Shown: piece by piece, positions 34,560-45,597 of the stretch
Numbering within the stretch: position 1 is the stretch's first letter
Layout of the letters: every line of letters starts with the position of its first letter
Assembly (NCBI GenBank): GCA_023512835.1
Contig: CM042090.1
Span: forward strand, 49,954,996 to 50,018,995
Origin: Taxillus chinensis
Lineage: Eukaryota; Streptophyta; Magnoliopsida; Santalales; Loranthaceae
Reading direction: 5' to 3'
DNA: 64,000 nucleotides
Made by a program: the position numbers and the translations under genes
Notes under the pieces: generated by a model
Told to the model about the DNA's origin: nothing
Database searches by the model: none
What the model saw: only the letters and a program-made list of their open reading frames with translations

Positions 34560-36100
34560 TCACCCCTTACTTGAAAAATGATGAGTGCCGAATCACCGAA
34601 CACTCGTAATTTTTTGCTTTCTTTGTGAATGGCTTCTTGAAGTCCCATCACACAAGCCTCATACTCTGCCACATTGTTTGTACAAGGGAAGGTTAGCTTT
34701 GCTGCCATGGGGAAATGTTCGCCTTTTGGGGATATCAGGATGACCCCAACACCGTGACCTAAGAGACTAGAGGCTCCATCGAACCACATCGTCCATATGT
34801 CTGATACTTCGGCCGAAATGATGTTAATGTGCTTATCTGGGAAGCCAATAGTCATGGGCTCAGAGTCTTCCAGCGCTCTATCTGCCAGATAGTTGGCTAT
34901 CGCACTTCCTTTTATGGCCTTTTGAGGTACGTAGATGATATCGTACTCCGATAAGATCAACTGCCATTTGGCGATTCTTCCAGAAATGGATGGTTTTTCC
35001 AAGAGATATTTGAGCGGATCATGCCTTGAAATCAGCCATGTAGTATGATAAAGAGTGTATTGCCTCAATCTTCTCGTTATCCAAACAAGAGCACAGCACG
35101 TCTTCTCCAAGGGCATGTAGTTTTCTTCATTGATGGTGAACTTTTTGCTGAGGTAATAAATGGCCTTCTCCTTCTTGCCTGTAGAATCATGTTGCCCCAA
35201 GACACAACCCATCGCTGACTCCTGAACGGTCAAGTATAAGATCAGAGGTCTATCCGGTACTGGTGGGATCAAAATGGGTGGATTAGACAGATATTGTTTG
35301 ATCTTGTCAAAAGCTTCTTGACATTTGTCATTCCAAATTTCTGGGTTGTTCTTTCGTAAAGTCTTGAAAATGGGTTCATATGTGGCTGTCAGCTGGGAAA
35401 TAAATCGGGCAATATAATTCAGTCGCCCTAGGAATCCTCTAACCTCCTTGATGGTCCGTGGTGGCGGCATCTCTTGGATAGCTCGAACTTTATCTGGATC
35501 GATTTCCACTCCTTTTTGGCTCACAATGAAACCCAACAGTTTTCCTGACATGGCTCCGAAAGTGCACTTTTCGGGGTTCAATTTCAGTTGATATTTCCGT
35601 AGCCTGTTGAAGAGCTTGCGGAGTACTTCGATATGATCTTCAGTGCTTCGAGATTTGGCTATCATGTCATCCACATATACCTCGACTTCTTTATGCATCA
35701 TGTCATGGAATAGGGTCACCATGGCTCACTGATAGGTTGCCCTAGTGTTCCTCAGGCCAAAAGGCATCACATTATAGCAAAAGGTGCCCCAAAGTGTCGT
35801 GAATGTGGTCCTCTCTTTGTGTTCGGGGGCCATACGAATTTGATTATAGCCCGAGAAACCATCCATGAAGGAGAATAGGGCATGTTTTGCTGTATTATCT
35901 ACTAAGGTATCAATATGAGGAAGCGGGAAGTTGTCTTTCGGACTGGCCCAATTCAGATCTCTATAGTCGACACACATGCGTACTTTGCCTCCTTTCTTTG
36001 GTACCGGTACAACATTAGCGACCCATTCTGGATAGTGGGAGACACTTAGGAAACCTGCATCCCATTGCTTTTTGACTTCTTCTTTAATCTTTAGTATCAT
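34508..36100 (-). pseudogene. Ogre reverse transcriptase with two RNase H domains
   Basis: RT blocks in order are WVANVVPVPKKGGKVRMCVD, DNFPLPHIDTLVD, FMDGFSGYNQIRM, MPFGLRN and the catalytic YVDDMIAKS (about 35650-35677). A single TGA at 35723-35725 interrupts an otherwise continuous frame. The first RNase H starts near PLILYLTVQESAMGCVLGQ and includes EKTCCALVWITRRLRQYTL. After a linker, a second, archaeal-type RNase H follows: WFDGASSLLGHGVGVILISP, NNVAEYEACVMGLQEAI and FGDSALII. Two RNase H domains are a mark of the Tat/Ogre branch. Only one stop and one terminal frameshift separate it from intact. Confidence 0.92.
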
Positions 36101-36525
36101 CTCTGGCCTCAGTCTTCACAATTTCTGCTGTACTGGCTTGCACTCTGGCTTCACGGGTATGTGATGTTGCACTATATCTGTGTCTAACCCAGGCATATCT
36201 TGGTATGACCATGCAAAAATGTCGATGTAGCTTCTTAACAACTCGATTAACTTCCTCCCGATGTCGGTAGCTATCAAAGACCACCCTCAATTCTTTTGGT
36301 TCGGCTATCGTCCCCAAATTCACTGTTTCTACTGGGTCTTCACTTGGAACGGATAAACGGTCTTCCCTTCCCAATAGGCGTATAATCTCCCCTGGTAGCT
36401 CAGGTGTCTCTTCTATCTCATTCTCATCAGCTTCAAACACGGGCTGCTCCCAATTTGGACTTTGGTCAAACCTTTGGCATCTCGTTTCGCTTTCACATAC
36501 TATGTTTTGATTGACATTGTGATAC
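36101..36525 (-). pseudogene. Ogre RT N-terminal exon
   Basis: This is the exon after the predicted intron: NWEQPVFEADENE, ELPGEIIRLLGREDR and EDPVETVNLGTIAEPKELRV, typical of the RT N-terminal extension in this branch. A frameshift near 36230 moves the reading frame. The continuation with AWSYQDMPG-type sequence is visible in another frame and leads into RT at 36100. Confidence 0.8.
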
Positions 36526-36706
36526 CTGTTTATAAGAGAATGACAAGTTGGTAACCAAATATGATATGCATATGTGATGAATGGAATGCACCATGAAAGA
36601 TTTGAAAAACACATTTTATTGGAGGGTTTAAGGAAAAACAAATGTTCACAGCTTCAAAGTACATTAAAATAGAATACATTAGATCCCAGCGACCCGTAAG
36701 CATTAC
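36526..36706 (-). other. Predicted Ogre intron between protease and RT
   Basis: On the minus strand the donor is CATAAT|GTAATG (G at 36706). The acceptor is CTCTTATAAACAG|GTATCAC (AG at 36527-36526). The length is 181 nt (1 modulo 3), exactly the shift between the upstream and downstream frames, and the upstream stop TAA lies inside the intron. An intron at this place is a known Ogre feature. The match of frame arithmetic and splice signals makes this a good prediction. Confidence 0.8.
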
Positions 36707-37192
36707 ATTATGGGGAGGTCCAGGCTGGTCCAATTGTTCAAAGGCTGGTTGGGATCCTCTCGCACTAACTGAACCATCTCGCTCGGTGCATGCTCATTTA
36801 TGTCCAGTACGGCTACAGTCCCCGTCTTGGGCTCAGGTTGGCTCTTGTGGATAAACCCTCCACTTCGGAATGTAACATTCAAAGGGGGAAAGCTTCTCCT
36901 TTCTTCTTGTACTGGCCTTTTCTGCAATCTTGCCATTCTGACTTCCCTCTTTTTGATAGCTTCTCTCTGTCTGTCAGCTTTTGTAGGGACGTAGCCTAGC
37001 CCAAACTTTTCGGTATTTTCTCGGATGGTCGGGGTTTCGAATCCCCCGAGCTGTCAGGCCTAATCCTTGCCCCGGTTTGTACCCCTGTTTGATCATAGTG
37101 GCTGCAACCATTTTTGCTGCCTTCGAGAGACGATGGTCTGGGGCTGAAGCGACGTTCACCATCTTAAAAGCCCGATAGGAGCATTCTGGCAC
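36707..37192 (-). pseudogene. Ogre G-patch-like segment
   Basis: MIKQGYKPGQGLGLTARGI (about 37060-37115) resembles a G-patch RNA-binding motif (GxxxGxGLG) and follows the protease in the same frame. A one-base shift near 37030 is needed to reach the next block: FGLGYVPTKADRQ is in another frame, then MARLQKRPVQEERRSFPPL in the frame that ends at the intron donor. The role is probably RNA binding during assembly or reverse transcription. That is inference from the motif. Confidence 0.7.
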
Positions 37193-37219
37193 ATCTTCGT
37201 TGCTTTCAACATAAGGGAC

Positions 37220-38257
37220 TCATGCCGGTTTGGTGACGAGAAAACTTGTCTCTCCAGAGATGCAGATGAGCTGGTCCCCCATTACAAACTTCGTCTTTTG
37301 GTGGAGACTGGACGGCACTGCCCCTGCCATGTGGATCCAGGGTCTTCCCAGCAAACAGCTGTAATATGGAGTGATGTCCATTACCTGAAATTCCACCGTA
37401 AAAGTAGTTGGCCCAATCATGAGTGGAACATCCAGAGTTCCCACCACGTCACGCTTTCCTCCATCGAATGCCCGTACCTTCATCGTACAGGGACGCATAT
37501 AGGACGTGTCAATTGGAAGTTGCGGCAGTATATGCAAGGGCATAATGTTCAAGGCCGAGCCGTTGTCAATAAGTACACGGGCTATGGTGTGCTCCTTGCA
37601 TTTGACCGTGATGTGCAGAGCTTTTATGTGCCCCTTTCCTTCTTGGGGTAGCTCGTCATCTCCAAAGCTAATTACGTTATTCAGGATGAGGTTACTGGTG
37701 AGTCCATCCACATTCGCGACTGAGATGGTTGGAGGAACGTAGGCTTGGCTTAGAACCTTCAGCAGTGCTTCCCGGTGAGGTTGGGAATCCATCATTAATG
37801 AGAGCAAGGAGATGCGAGCCGGTTGCCGACTTAATTGATCCACAATATTATACTCGCTCTGCTTAGTTTCAGAAATTCTGTGGTTTCTTCTTTAGTGATT
37901 GGTGTTCCCTTCTTTGTTGCTTCCAGTGTAGGCTCAATGTCTTGTTCTACAGCTTTTTCTTTCCTTGCTTTGTCAACTATCTCAGGGGCGTAAGCCCGAC
38001 CGCTCCTGGTCTTCTTTTTCTGGCTACAAGCTCCCCGAACTACCTCACAATTATAGTTCCACGGACCGCATTATCCGTCTTGTAGGGGAAAGGGGCAGGC
38101 ACCCGTATGGTGAGAGGTGTGATTCCATGAGGCAGTAGCGGGATTTCTGGAGTCTTGACATTCAAGACAAGGGGGGTTGGCACCCATGATGGTGTGTATG
38201 ACATGTCTCTTTGAATCATGTGGCTTTGACTGCCTATCTCTTCCGTGGAGAATTCGA
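37220..38257 (-). pseudogene. Ogre aspartic protease and upstream linker
   Basis: The active-site block is ARVLIDNGSALNIMPL (about 37535-37585). The Asp-Asn-Gly variant is common in this branch in place of D-S/T-G. Further on, MDITPYYSCLLGRPWIHMA (about 37325-37385) is the C-terminal protease signature. Upstream lies SRQPARISLLSLMMDSQPHR (from about 37835), typical of the segment before the protease. A TGA at 37220-37222 ends the frame, but the same frame continues into the G-patch-like segment. At least one frameshift lies between this and the gag-side ORF ending at 38040. Confidence 0.88.
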
Positions 38258-40093
38258 TCATCCTTTGGTCCATGAGTTTTTGCACCACCTCAGAAAACTC
38301 GTACATTCTGTGATGTCATGTCCCCGTGACATCTTGTGATAAGGGCATTGTTTTTCCCCATCTGTTCCTTTCCCTGCCTTTGGGGTGTCTTTAGCCAGTA
38401 TATATCCATGCTCCTGTAACAGAGTAAACAAATACATTTTCTCCATTTGTACTTGAGAGAACCTTTCCCGCCGCCCTTCCTTCTCAATACTAGCAACATT
38501 ATTGGAGTGTTCTAGGAGAGGATTGTTGTTCACATTTGGTGTCCCAGCCAGTGCGGAAAAATCCAGCCACTTTGCATCCTTTAATGCCTGAACCTTCCTT
38601 TTGAAGGTGATACAGTTTTCGATATCATGTCCAGCTCCACCTGCATGATATTCACACCTGGCATCCGGCTTGTACCAGGCCGGGGGAGGAGTCTTTATTT
38701 CTCCCAAGGGTATAGGGGTTACCATCCTTGCCTCTAAAAGCTTGGGGTATAGTTCGGCATATGTCATTGGGATCGGGTCAAACTCTTGTCGTGGTCGACG
38801 AGAAGCCTGATTCGCTCCTGCTTGCTGGGTCGGGGCCCTTGGTTGCCCCTGTCCTTGGAATGCTGCTCCAGGTCCTTCCTGAGTTGCTGGCCTTGATTGC
38901 TCTGGGTATAGTGCTCTCGGTTGAAATGAGTTAGGTACCATTGAGTATGGAAATGAGACGCCACCTTGCGGCAGGTATGGCATGAATTGGGGAGATGGAG
39001 CAGGTGCAGCATAAGCAGCTACCGGTGACCCTTTGTAGCACACTGGCGCTTGGTAGAACATTGGTTGTATTGACTGGTGTGATGGGTATACCAAGTTGGT
39101 TTCATTTTCCTTCTTTTTCGCTGGTGGTTGAAACCGTTTTGATGCCTCAGCTGCATCTCCATTCAGCTTTCCTCCTTTAATTCCACTTTCTACACGTTCA
39201 CTAGATGCGACCAAGTCTGCAAAGCTGTTGGAGACGTTACCGATCAACTTCTCATAGTAGACACCTTTTAGTGTGTTGATAAAAAGAGTAGTGAGTTCTC
39301 TTTCGGTAAGGGGAGGTTGGACCTCCACAGCTGCCTCTCTCCATCTTCGTGCATAATCTTTGAAATTCTCTTTGGATCCCTTCTCCATAGACTGCAGGGT
39401 TAGTCGATCCAAGCCGGCTCGGTGACATGTTTGTACTGTGCCAAGAAGGAAGTAGCTAATTCCTTCCATGTCTTAATGCGGTTTCCATTCAGTTGAAAAT
39501 ACCAGCGAAGGGATGCCCCAGTTAGGCTTTCCTGGAAACAATGCATGAGGAGCTTGTCTTCACTAGCATAAGCGGCCATCTTTTGACAATACATGGCCAG
39601 ATGTGTCTTCGGACATCGTGTCCCGTTGAACTTTTCAAAATCTGGCATTTTGAATTTTGGCAGTAGCACTACTCCAGGGACTAAGCATAAGTCTTGCGGG
39701 CTGGTCATGCCATAGCTGTCCATGCCTTTTACAACTTTCAATCTTTCCTCGAGTCGGCGTAGAGCAGGAGACTCAATATTTTCCTGAGGAGCTGGGGAAC
39801 CCACCACTTCCATTACATTTGCTGGTGTGGGCATAGTGAAATGAGTTTGATTTGGGGTTGGAGGATGTGCCATAGCAGGATGGTATGTGGGTGCCTGGCT
39901 TGGAGCCAGGTTGGGTGACTGAACGGCCTCCTGTCCCTGCTCTTGGTGGTGATTGATAGTTCCCCCCCGTCGGGGTTCTTCCTCTTTCCTCGATCAATTT
40001 TGTGAGCATTTCCATAATTGCAGACATTTGCCCCCGTAGGTTTTGTTGTGACTGTTCCAACCCCATGAGTCTGTTCTCTGTTTCTTCCGCCAT
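38258..40093 (-). pseudogene. Ogre gag, one major frameshift
   Basis: The start chosen is the ATG at 40093 (MAEETENRLMGLEQSQQNLR), giving a short coiled coil with IMEMLTKLIEERG. After a proline-rich part comes the Retrotrans_gag domain: MPDFEKFNGTRCPKTHLAMY, SLTGASLRWYFQLNGNRIKT and LATSFLAQYKHVTE. A frameshift near 39400-39470 follows, then GSKENFKDYARRWREAAVEV and LTTLFINTLKGVYYEKLIGN. The C-terminal part is Pro/Gln-rich. It ends with two Cys/His motifs, CEYHAGGAGHDIENC and CPYHKMSRGHDITEC, in place of a standard zinc knuckle; these are usual for Ogre gag. Capsid/nucleocapsid function is inferred from family. Confidence 0.88.
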
Positions 40094-40373
40094 TGGGCGC
40101 GGTTGAGGTATTTGATTGCGCCGGGATCCGAGATTGTAAGAGTGCGCAACTCGGAGGGAGGCTGTTACCCACCTAGGTACAAGGGAACTTTTATTTGATT
40201 TTTCATTTGATATGCATGTATGCATGAATGTCTATGCAGAGGGTTAAAGAAACAAACAACTTTATTGCAAACAAAACACAATATAAGCACTCAATGCAAA
40301 TGTACAATGCTGAAATGCCATGTAAAATGAAAGTTATCACTACGTGATCTTAAGGCATTCTTCCAGTCATCTC

Positions 40374-41846
40374 CTAAGGAGCACGACGCCTCTTTCTCTG
40401 GGGTGGTCGTTTACCTGCTCCCTCCCTCTGCTTCATTATCGTCTCGATCTGTTTTTCCCTCAGCTGCAGCCTTTGAAGAGCTCCTTCTAGAGATGCTTCT
40501 AGCCCCTGAACCTGCTGCCTTAAAGTCTGATTCTCCTGGAGGATAGCCTTCATGTCTGAAGTTAGCTGTGGCTTGTGTTGTGCCCTCCAAGATATGTATG
40601 CTGGGAAAACACTAGGTTTTGAACTGTTGGGTTGAATCTTGTGTGGTGTGGACCATGCTTGATACATCTTCTTGCCTTCTTCTGTGAGCATGGTTCTGCT
40701 GTAAGTGAAGTCACACTCTTCCATGCCAAAGAGCACGGGAATAATCTGATGACGCCCCACTTGTCTTCCCACCTGCAGTGGTGCATATGCAGTTCTTCCC
40801 CAGAGACCTAAAAGTGGAACCCAATTGTAGTCCCTGCAGCTATATGTCATGGAGACCACCGGCATCCAAGGAGCAGTCCAGGTAATGTCAGCTCCTGTGA
40901 GGTTCCCCAACTTCTTTTTCCAGCTTTCAAAGTCTTTTGGTAGGCTCCACTTGCTGAGCAGAATATCTAGTAGTGTTGTGGCTGGTACTTGATAAACAAC
41001 AGTGAAACGATGAACACTACAGGGGAAATGACCTTGCAACCAAGTACATAGGAGAGGTAAGCACCCCATGAACTGCCCCGAGCCTTTACTCCTTAGGGAA
41101 GTAAGAGATCGGATGGTTTCAGCCAAGATAGCAGGAGTAGGGTCACATCCTTTAAGCACCTGCTGGACCAAATCTACAATTGCCCCATCAATGTGGGCCG
41201 GTATCCTCGGGAAAATGACTAGCCCATATATATCTAGTGTAAGCAATTTGTGTGCCTCCGCTTCCGTTGCAGTTTGTGTTATTTCTTTGATTGTTGCCCA
41301 TGGAAGATATTCGCGCCCACCATAAGTTGTGACCGCTGGTGAGTCCCATACTGGCTTTCCCATAATCACAGCAAAGGCCCTTCGGCATGACCTTCTGGGC
41401 TCTAGCAGATAGATTTTCATTTTGTTTTCCACGGGGATATCCAGTAATCGTCTGTATTCTTCTATTGTGGGAACAAGATCTAGGCTGTTGAAGTTGAAGC
41501 ACCGCCGTCGAGGTTCCCAGAAATAAATGGCTGCCCCTAGCATATCCGTATCGGCCAGTAGCTCAGTTACATGGAGTAAATCCCCAAACTGGTGTATGTA
41601 TATGCTTTTCCTTTCGTCTGACCACTGCTTCCATATTGTCTGTACCTCCTTAGTGTAGTCCAGCTGATCTTCTATGACAACATGTTTTGCTTTGTAGGCC
41701 TCTCCTGGCGGGAAATCTCCAAGGCGAAGTTGAATGTCTCCTGATGCTTGGGCCACTACTGTGACAGTCTCCTTGTCCTGAAGGCCTTTTAGGAGATGAC
41801 TGAAAGTTGCCATGCCTATATGAATGATGAATGTCATGTTATGCAT
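40374..41846 (-). CDS. Ogre ORF1, intact 490-residue protein (DUF7745-like)
   Basis: The longest uninterrupted gene in the window. It lies upstream of gag, where Ogre elements carry ORF1. The first ATG is at 41846; the second in-frame ATG at 41813 (MATFSHLLKGLQDK) is equally plausible because a cluster of upstream ATGs looks like leader. Residues about 95-135 read DMLGAAIYFWEPRRRCFNFN and LVPTIEEYRRLLDIP, the pattern of the plant DUF7745 / mobile-domain-like family. A coiled coil covers about residues 435-475 (ENQTLRQQVQGLEASLEGAL), and the C-terminus is strongly basic (GKRPPQRKRRRAP), suggesting nucleic-acid binding or nuclear import. No enzyme motif is visible and its role is unknown. It is open while its neighbours carry stops or frameshifts. 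Confidence 0.88.
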   Translation of the reverse strand: MHNMTFIIHIGMATFSHLLKGLQDKETVTVVAQASGDIQLRLGDFPPGEAYKAKHVVIEDQLDYTKEVQTIWKQWSDERKSIYIHQFGDLLHVTELLADTDMLGAAIYFWEPRRRCFNFNSLDLVPTIEEYRRLLDIPVENKMKIYLLEPRRSCRRAFAVIMGKPVWDSPAVTTYGGREYLPWATIKEITQTATEAEAHKLLTLDIYGLVIFPRIPAHIDGAIVDLVQQVLKGCDPTPAILAETIRSLTSLRSKGSGQFMGCLPLLCTWLQGHFPCSVHRFTVVYQVPATTLLDILLSKWSLPKDFESWKKKLGNLTGADITWTAPWMPVVSMTYSCRDYNWVPLLGLWGRTAYAPLQVGRQVGRHQIIPVLFGMEECDFTYSRTMLTEEGKKMYQAWSTPHKIQPNSSKPSVFPAYISWRAQHKPQLTSDMKAILQENQTLRQQVQGLEASLEGALQRLQLREKQIETIMKQREGAGKRPPQRKRRRAP

Positions 41847-42448
41847 GATGATAGGTTAGGATGACAAGTCAGGATAAAGAATAAACCAATAGTAAAGACA
41901 GTCAAATGTGCAGGGGGTGACTTAAAGACTACCCTACAAAACAAAGGTTAGCATGGCATGGAATGAGCAAACAAAATGTGGGTCAATACCCCTGATGGGC
42001 TTTTATTGCTACCCCTATCTTATTCATTGGTTCCCAAACTTCCTCAATAGAGGGCTCCGTACACCATGGGATTTACCGGAGGGGGATCTTAAAAGGACGT
42101 GCCTTAAAAGAACCTCAAGCTTGAGTGAGGAGTCCGAGGCCCCATTGCGGATAATGATCGACGCGCTGGGGACCGTACTGAACCTCGCTAACCTAAATTA
42201 TGCTAAACCCGGGTATAGGGTTATGCATGAATGCGACAAGTATGGAAAGCAGTAAATCACAACTATCATGGTAGTTAAAGCGCATAAATAAATCACAGTT
42301 TAAACGACAACTGTATTAAAAATAAATAAGTCATAATTATATCTAAAAATAAATTAGCATGACAGTTAAATATATACAACGACACAATTAAATATAACCT
42401 CCTAAGTCCTAGTTCTAGACCTAACTCTCTGAAGTGTTCATTCTTAAA
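41847..42448 (-). other. Ogre 5' leader between PBS and ORF1
   Basis: About 600 nt of untranslated leader with no accepted ORF. A plus-strand ORF of about 100 codons (41953-42255) is antisense to the element and has no recognisable features. Confidence 0.6.
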
Positions 42449-42466
42449 TCCCCAGCAGAGTCGCCA
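42449..42466 (-). other. Primer binding site of Ogre element IV
   Basis: The minus strand reads TGGCGACTCTGCTGGGGA, two bases after the LTR. It matches the 3' end expected for a plant tRNA-Arg, the primer known for Ogre. Confidence 0.85.
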
Positions 42467-45400
42467 GCCGTCATCACTGGTTTTCGTCCGGGCTCTTTTG
42501 GGGTGAGCTCAAACTAAACCAATGGTGAGAAATTTTAGAGTCGCCACCAACTATTTTTGGGGTACAGTTGGATACCCTCTACTTTGAGTAGTTTCAAGTG
42601 TGTGGTTTACGTTATCAGAGATGGGATCGGGAGTTGGTTACGTGTATGGAAGGATTAGCACCCCTACAGCGCCCTTTCGGTATCTAATTTAGGAGGAGAA
42701 GGTTTTTCTTTTATTTGTACTGCTATGACTAGGTTAAATTTTCTAAAAGTCTATGATTTTTATCTGACTAAGTTATTTGTCAAAATTGATTTACCCTAAA
42801 TTTCTAAAGGGAATCCTAAAAAATTTGGGTTTTTGTGTGAAGTGGAGAATGAGATCCTAGGGGTTGGTTTTGGCTTTTTTTGGTTTTACTTTTTGAAATT
42901 GAAGTCCTAAAAATGGTCTTTATTTCCCCCTTTTTTTGTTTTTATTTTGTTTTGTTTTGTTTTGTTTTGTTTTGTTTTGTTCTTTTGTTTTTTTTGGGTT
43001 AGAAAACATACATTTGTATGTTTTGTAAAAAACATTTTGGTCCTTTTTTTGTTTTTTTTGTTTTTTTTTGTTTTTTTTTGTTTGTTGTTTTTTTTTTTGT
43101 TTTAGAGATTGAAGTACCAACTTTGGTTTTGTTCCTCTCTTTTCCTCTTTTTTTTTTTAAAAGAACACGAAGACGTTTTTTGTTGTTTTTGTTTGTTTTT
43201 GTTTGTTTTTGGAAACCTTTCTTTCTTTCCTTTTTTTTTTTTGTTTTGTGAACCCAAAATCTTAAAGCCAATTTAGGAACATATACATGAAAATAAAAAT
43301 GTGGCGTGTGTGATTATGGCATCCACAAACGAAAAAGAAAATCACTCTTTTTTTTCTCTTTTTTTTCATGTTCTCCCTCTGCTCTCTCCTTTTTTTCTTT
43401 TTTGTTTTCCCTTTCTTTTTACTATACTTTACATATTACAACATACACATAGGAAGAAATACAGGAAAATACAATGAAAAAGGTTGAAAAGCAATTACAT
43501 CAAATATAGATAAGCTAAAAAATGAAAATTAGAAAAATGCTAAAAAAAATTACACCAAATATAGATAAACTGAAAAAAAGTATTGAAAAGATAAGGGCTG
43601 AATCGACTTTAAGGCTTGCAACACCAATCTTCTGTTTGAACTCCTATCGGTGCTAATAATCACTTGCTTAGAACCAACAAAATCTGATAGGGAGGTTTGC
43701 GAGGGGGATTTCTTGGTATTTGAAGAGTGGAGTGATGTATTTTCTGGGTTTGAGTTTTTTGATGACTGGAAATAAGTAGGGTAGGCGTGAGAAATAGGGG
43801 ATTGGAAATGGATTGGTGTCTGTTATGTTTTTTGCTTGCTGAACATGCAGAAAAAATGGCTGAAGCTAGGGCTGTTTTTTTGTGTTTTTCCTTGCTAAAA
43901 AAAAAGCTAGCGTGAGAGGAGGGAAAGAGGATGAAGGGGTGATGTTGATCGCAGAAAACTAGGCGTTTAATTTGAGAAGATGAGGCTGGGGCATTTCTCT
44001 CCTTTCTTTCCTCTTCAATGATCTCTCTCTTCTTTTTTCTCAATGATCTCTCTCCTTTTTTCTTTCTTTTGCTGTTTTTCTGCACTGGAATGATGGAGGG
44101 TTCCCTCTTCCTCTGTGTTTTTTTTTTCTTACGATGATGGCTCTCTCTTCTTTTTTCTTTGTTTTCTGTTTTTCTGCACTGGGATGATGGAGGGTTCCCT
44201 CTTCCTCTTTTTTTTTGATGGCTCTCTTCAACGAAAAACTCACTCTCCCCTGCGCAGGGAATGGATGACTGCATCTTAAGGGCTGCAGAAAATTTTTTTG
44301 GCTGGATTATCATTAATTGCTGCATTTAATGCTCTATTATGAAGGCAGCGTTTTTAACTGCAGATTTTGTATTTTGTCTGGTGGACAGCTTGTGCAGGAA
44401 ATAGGGGAGCTCATGATTGCCTTTTTGAATTTATATTTTAGCAGTACATGTGATTGACAGGTTGGTGAGAAATGATTCTTTGTTAGGTGGCCAGCGCATA
44501 AAACAAGCCCCGTGAACGACTAGCGAGAGGAAGAAAGGAAACCCGTGAGAAAAAGCCGGCGCGAAAAGCCAGCGAGAAAAAATCAGCGAAGGCAAAAAAA
44601 AAAAGGGTTGGAGGTTCGAAGTGTCGGCAGGTCGAAGTGTCAGCAGCGAGGCTTTGAGGGTCGAAGGGTCGGAGGTGGAAGGCGTACGGGTGCCACGGGT
44701 CGGCGTCGCAAGTCGGCGTCGTAAGTCGCGGGTCGAGGTGTCGGCAACGAGGCTTCGAGGGTCGAAGGGTCGACGGTCAGAACTCAGCAGGTCAACGGGG
44801 CTTCGAGGCTTCGAGCTTCGGGACTTCGGGGCTTCGAGCTTCGGGGCTTCGAGGCTTCGAGCTTCGGGGCTTCGAGGCTTCGAGCTTCGGGGCTTTGAGG
44901 CTTCGAGCTTCGAGGCTTCGAGCTTCGGGACTTCGGGGCTTCGAGCTTCGGGGTCAATGGGTCGAAGTGTCGGTAGGTCAACGGTCAACGGTCAACCCCT
45001 TTTTTTTTAATTACCTTTTTACCCCCACCAAAAATGCAAAAATGGATAACCTTCCAGGAATTGTTTGGGGAGATCCGTATTCGCCTATGTAAGGACCCGT
45101 ACCTTGAGTTAGTCAGTTTTACCCCCGGAGTAGAGTTTTTCTAGATTTTGACCTAGTAAATGGACTCCAATGAATTCACGTGCAAAAGGAAAGATGCTTA
45201 GAATGGTGTCCCTATCTACCACGAAGTTTCCAGGCCAAATGGACATGTATGTGAGGTGCACGTGATATGGGTCCAATTCACGTGCAAGTGTAATTGTCTT
45301 CTAAATGATGCAAGGAGGCTAGGGGTGAAGTTTGAGAGCATTTGGAGTCCATATGGAGGTGCACGTGAATTGGGGAATTCACGTGCAAATTGGCGTGCAG

Positions 45401-45518
45401 GCTTATTTTTGCATGGTTCCCTTGGTTTTGACATTCTAAGGAACTTTCTCCAAAGGACCATGTTGAAATTCTGAGTATTTTGGCCTATATGGGTGCGGAA
45501 AGGTGCTAACTTGTGTAA

Positions 45519-45597
45519 TCAAAACTACGTCGTTTTGATGCTTGGGATTCACTTAATCAAAACTACGTCGTTTTGATGTTGTGTTGTCTATATAAGG
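45519..45597 (+). promoter_or_regulatory. Promoter of solo LTR B
   Basis: Two TCAAAACTACGTCGTTTTGA palindromes (45519-45538, 45557-45576) are followed by CTATATAAGG (45588-45597) and then a GA repeat leader (45645-45665). Confidence 0.7.

Noticed and set aside
43660..44325. 221-codon minus-strand ORF (and its counterpart pieces at 29146-29816)
   Set aside because: It lies inside the Ogre LTR, is Lys/Arg/Glu low-complexity from CT-rich DNA, and is broken in the other LTR.
44431..44988. Minus-strand ORF rich in PRS/LEA repeats (also 30074-30532)
   Set aside because: It is a translation of the GGCTTCGAG array in the Ogre LTR; the array is open in several frames on both strands.
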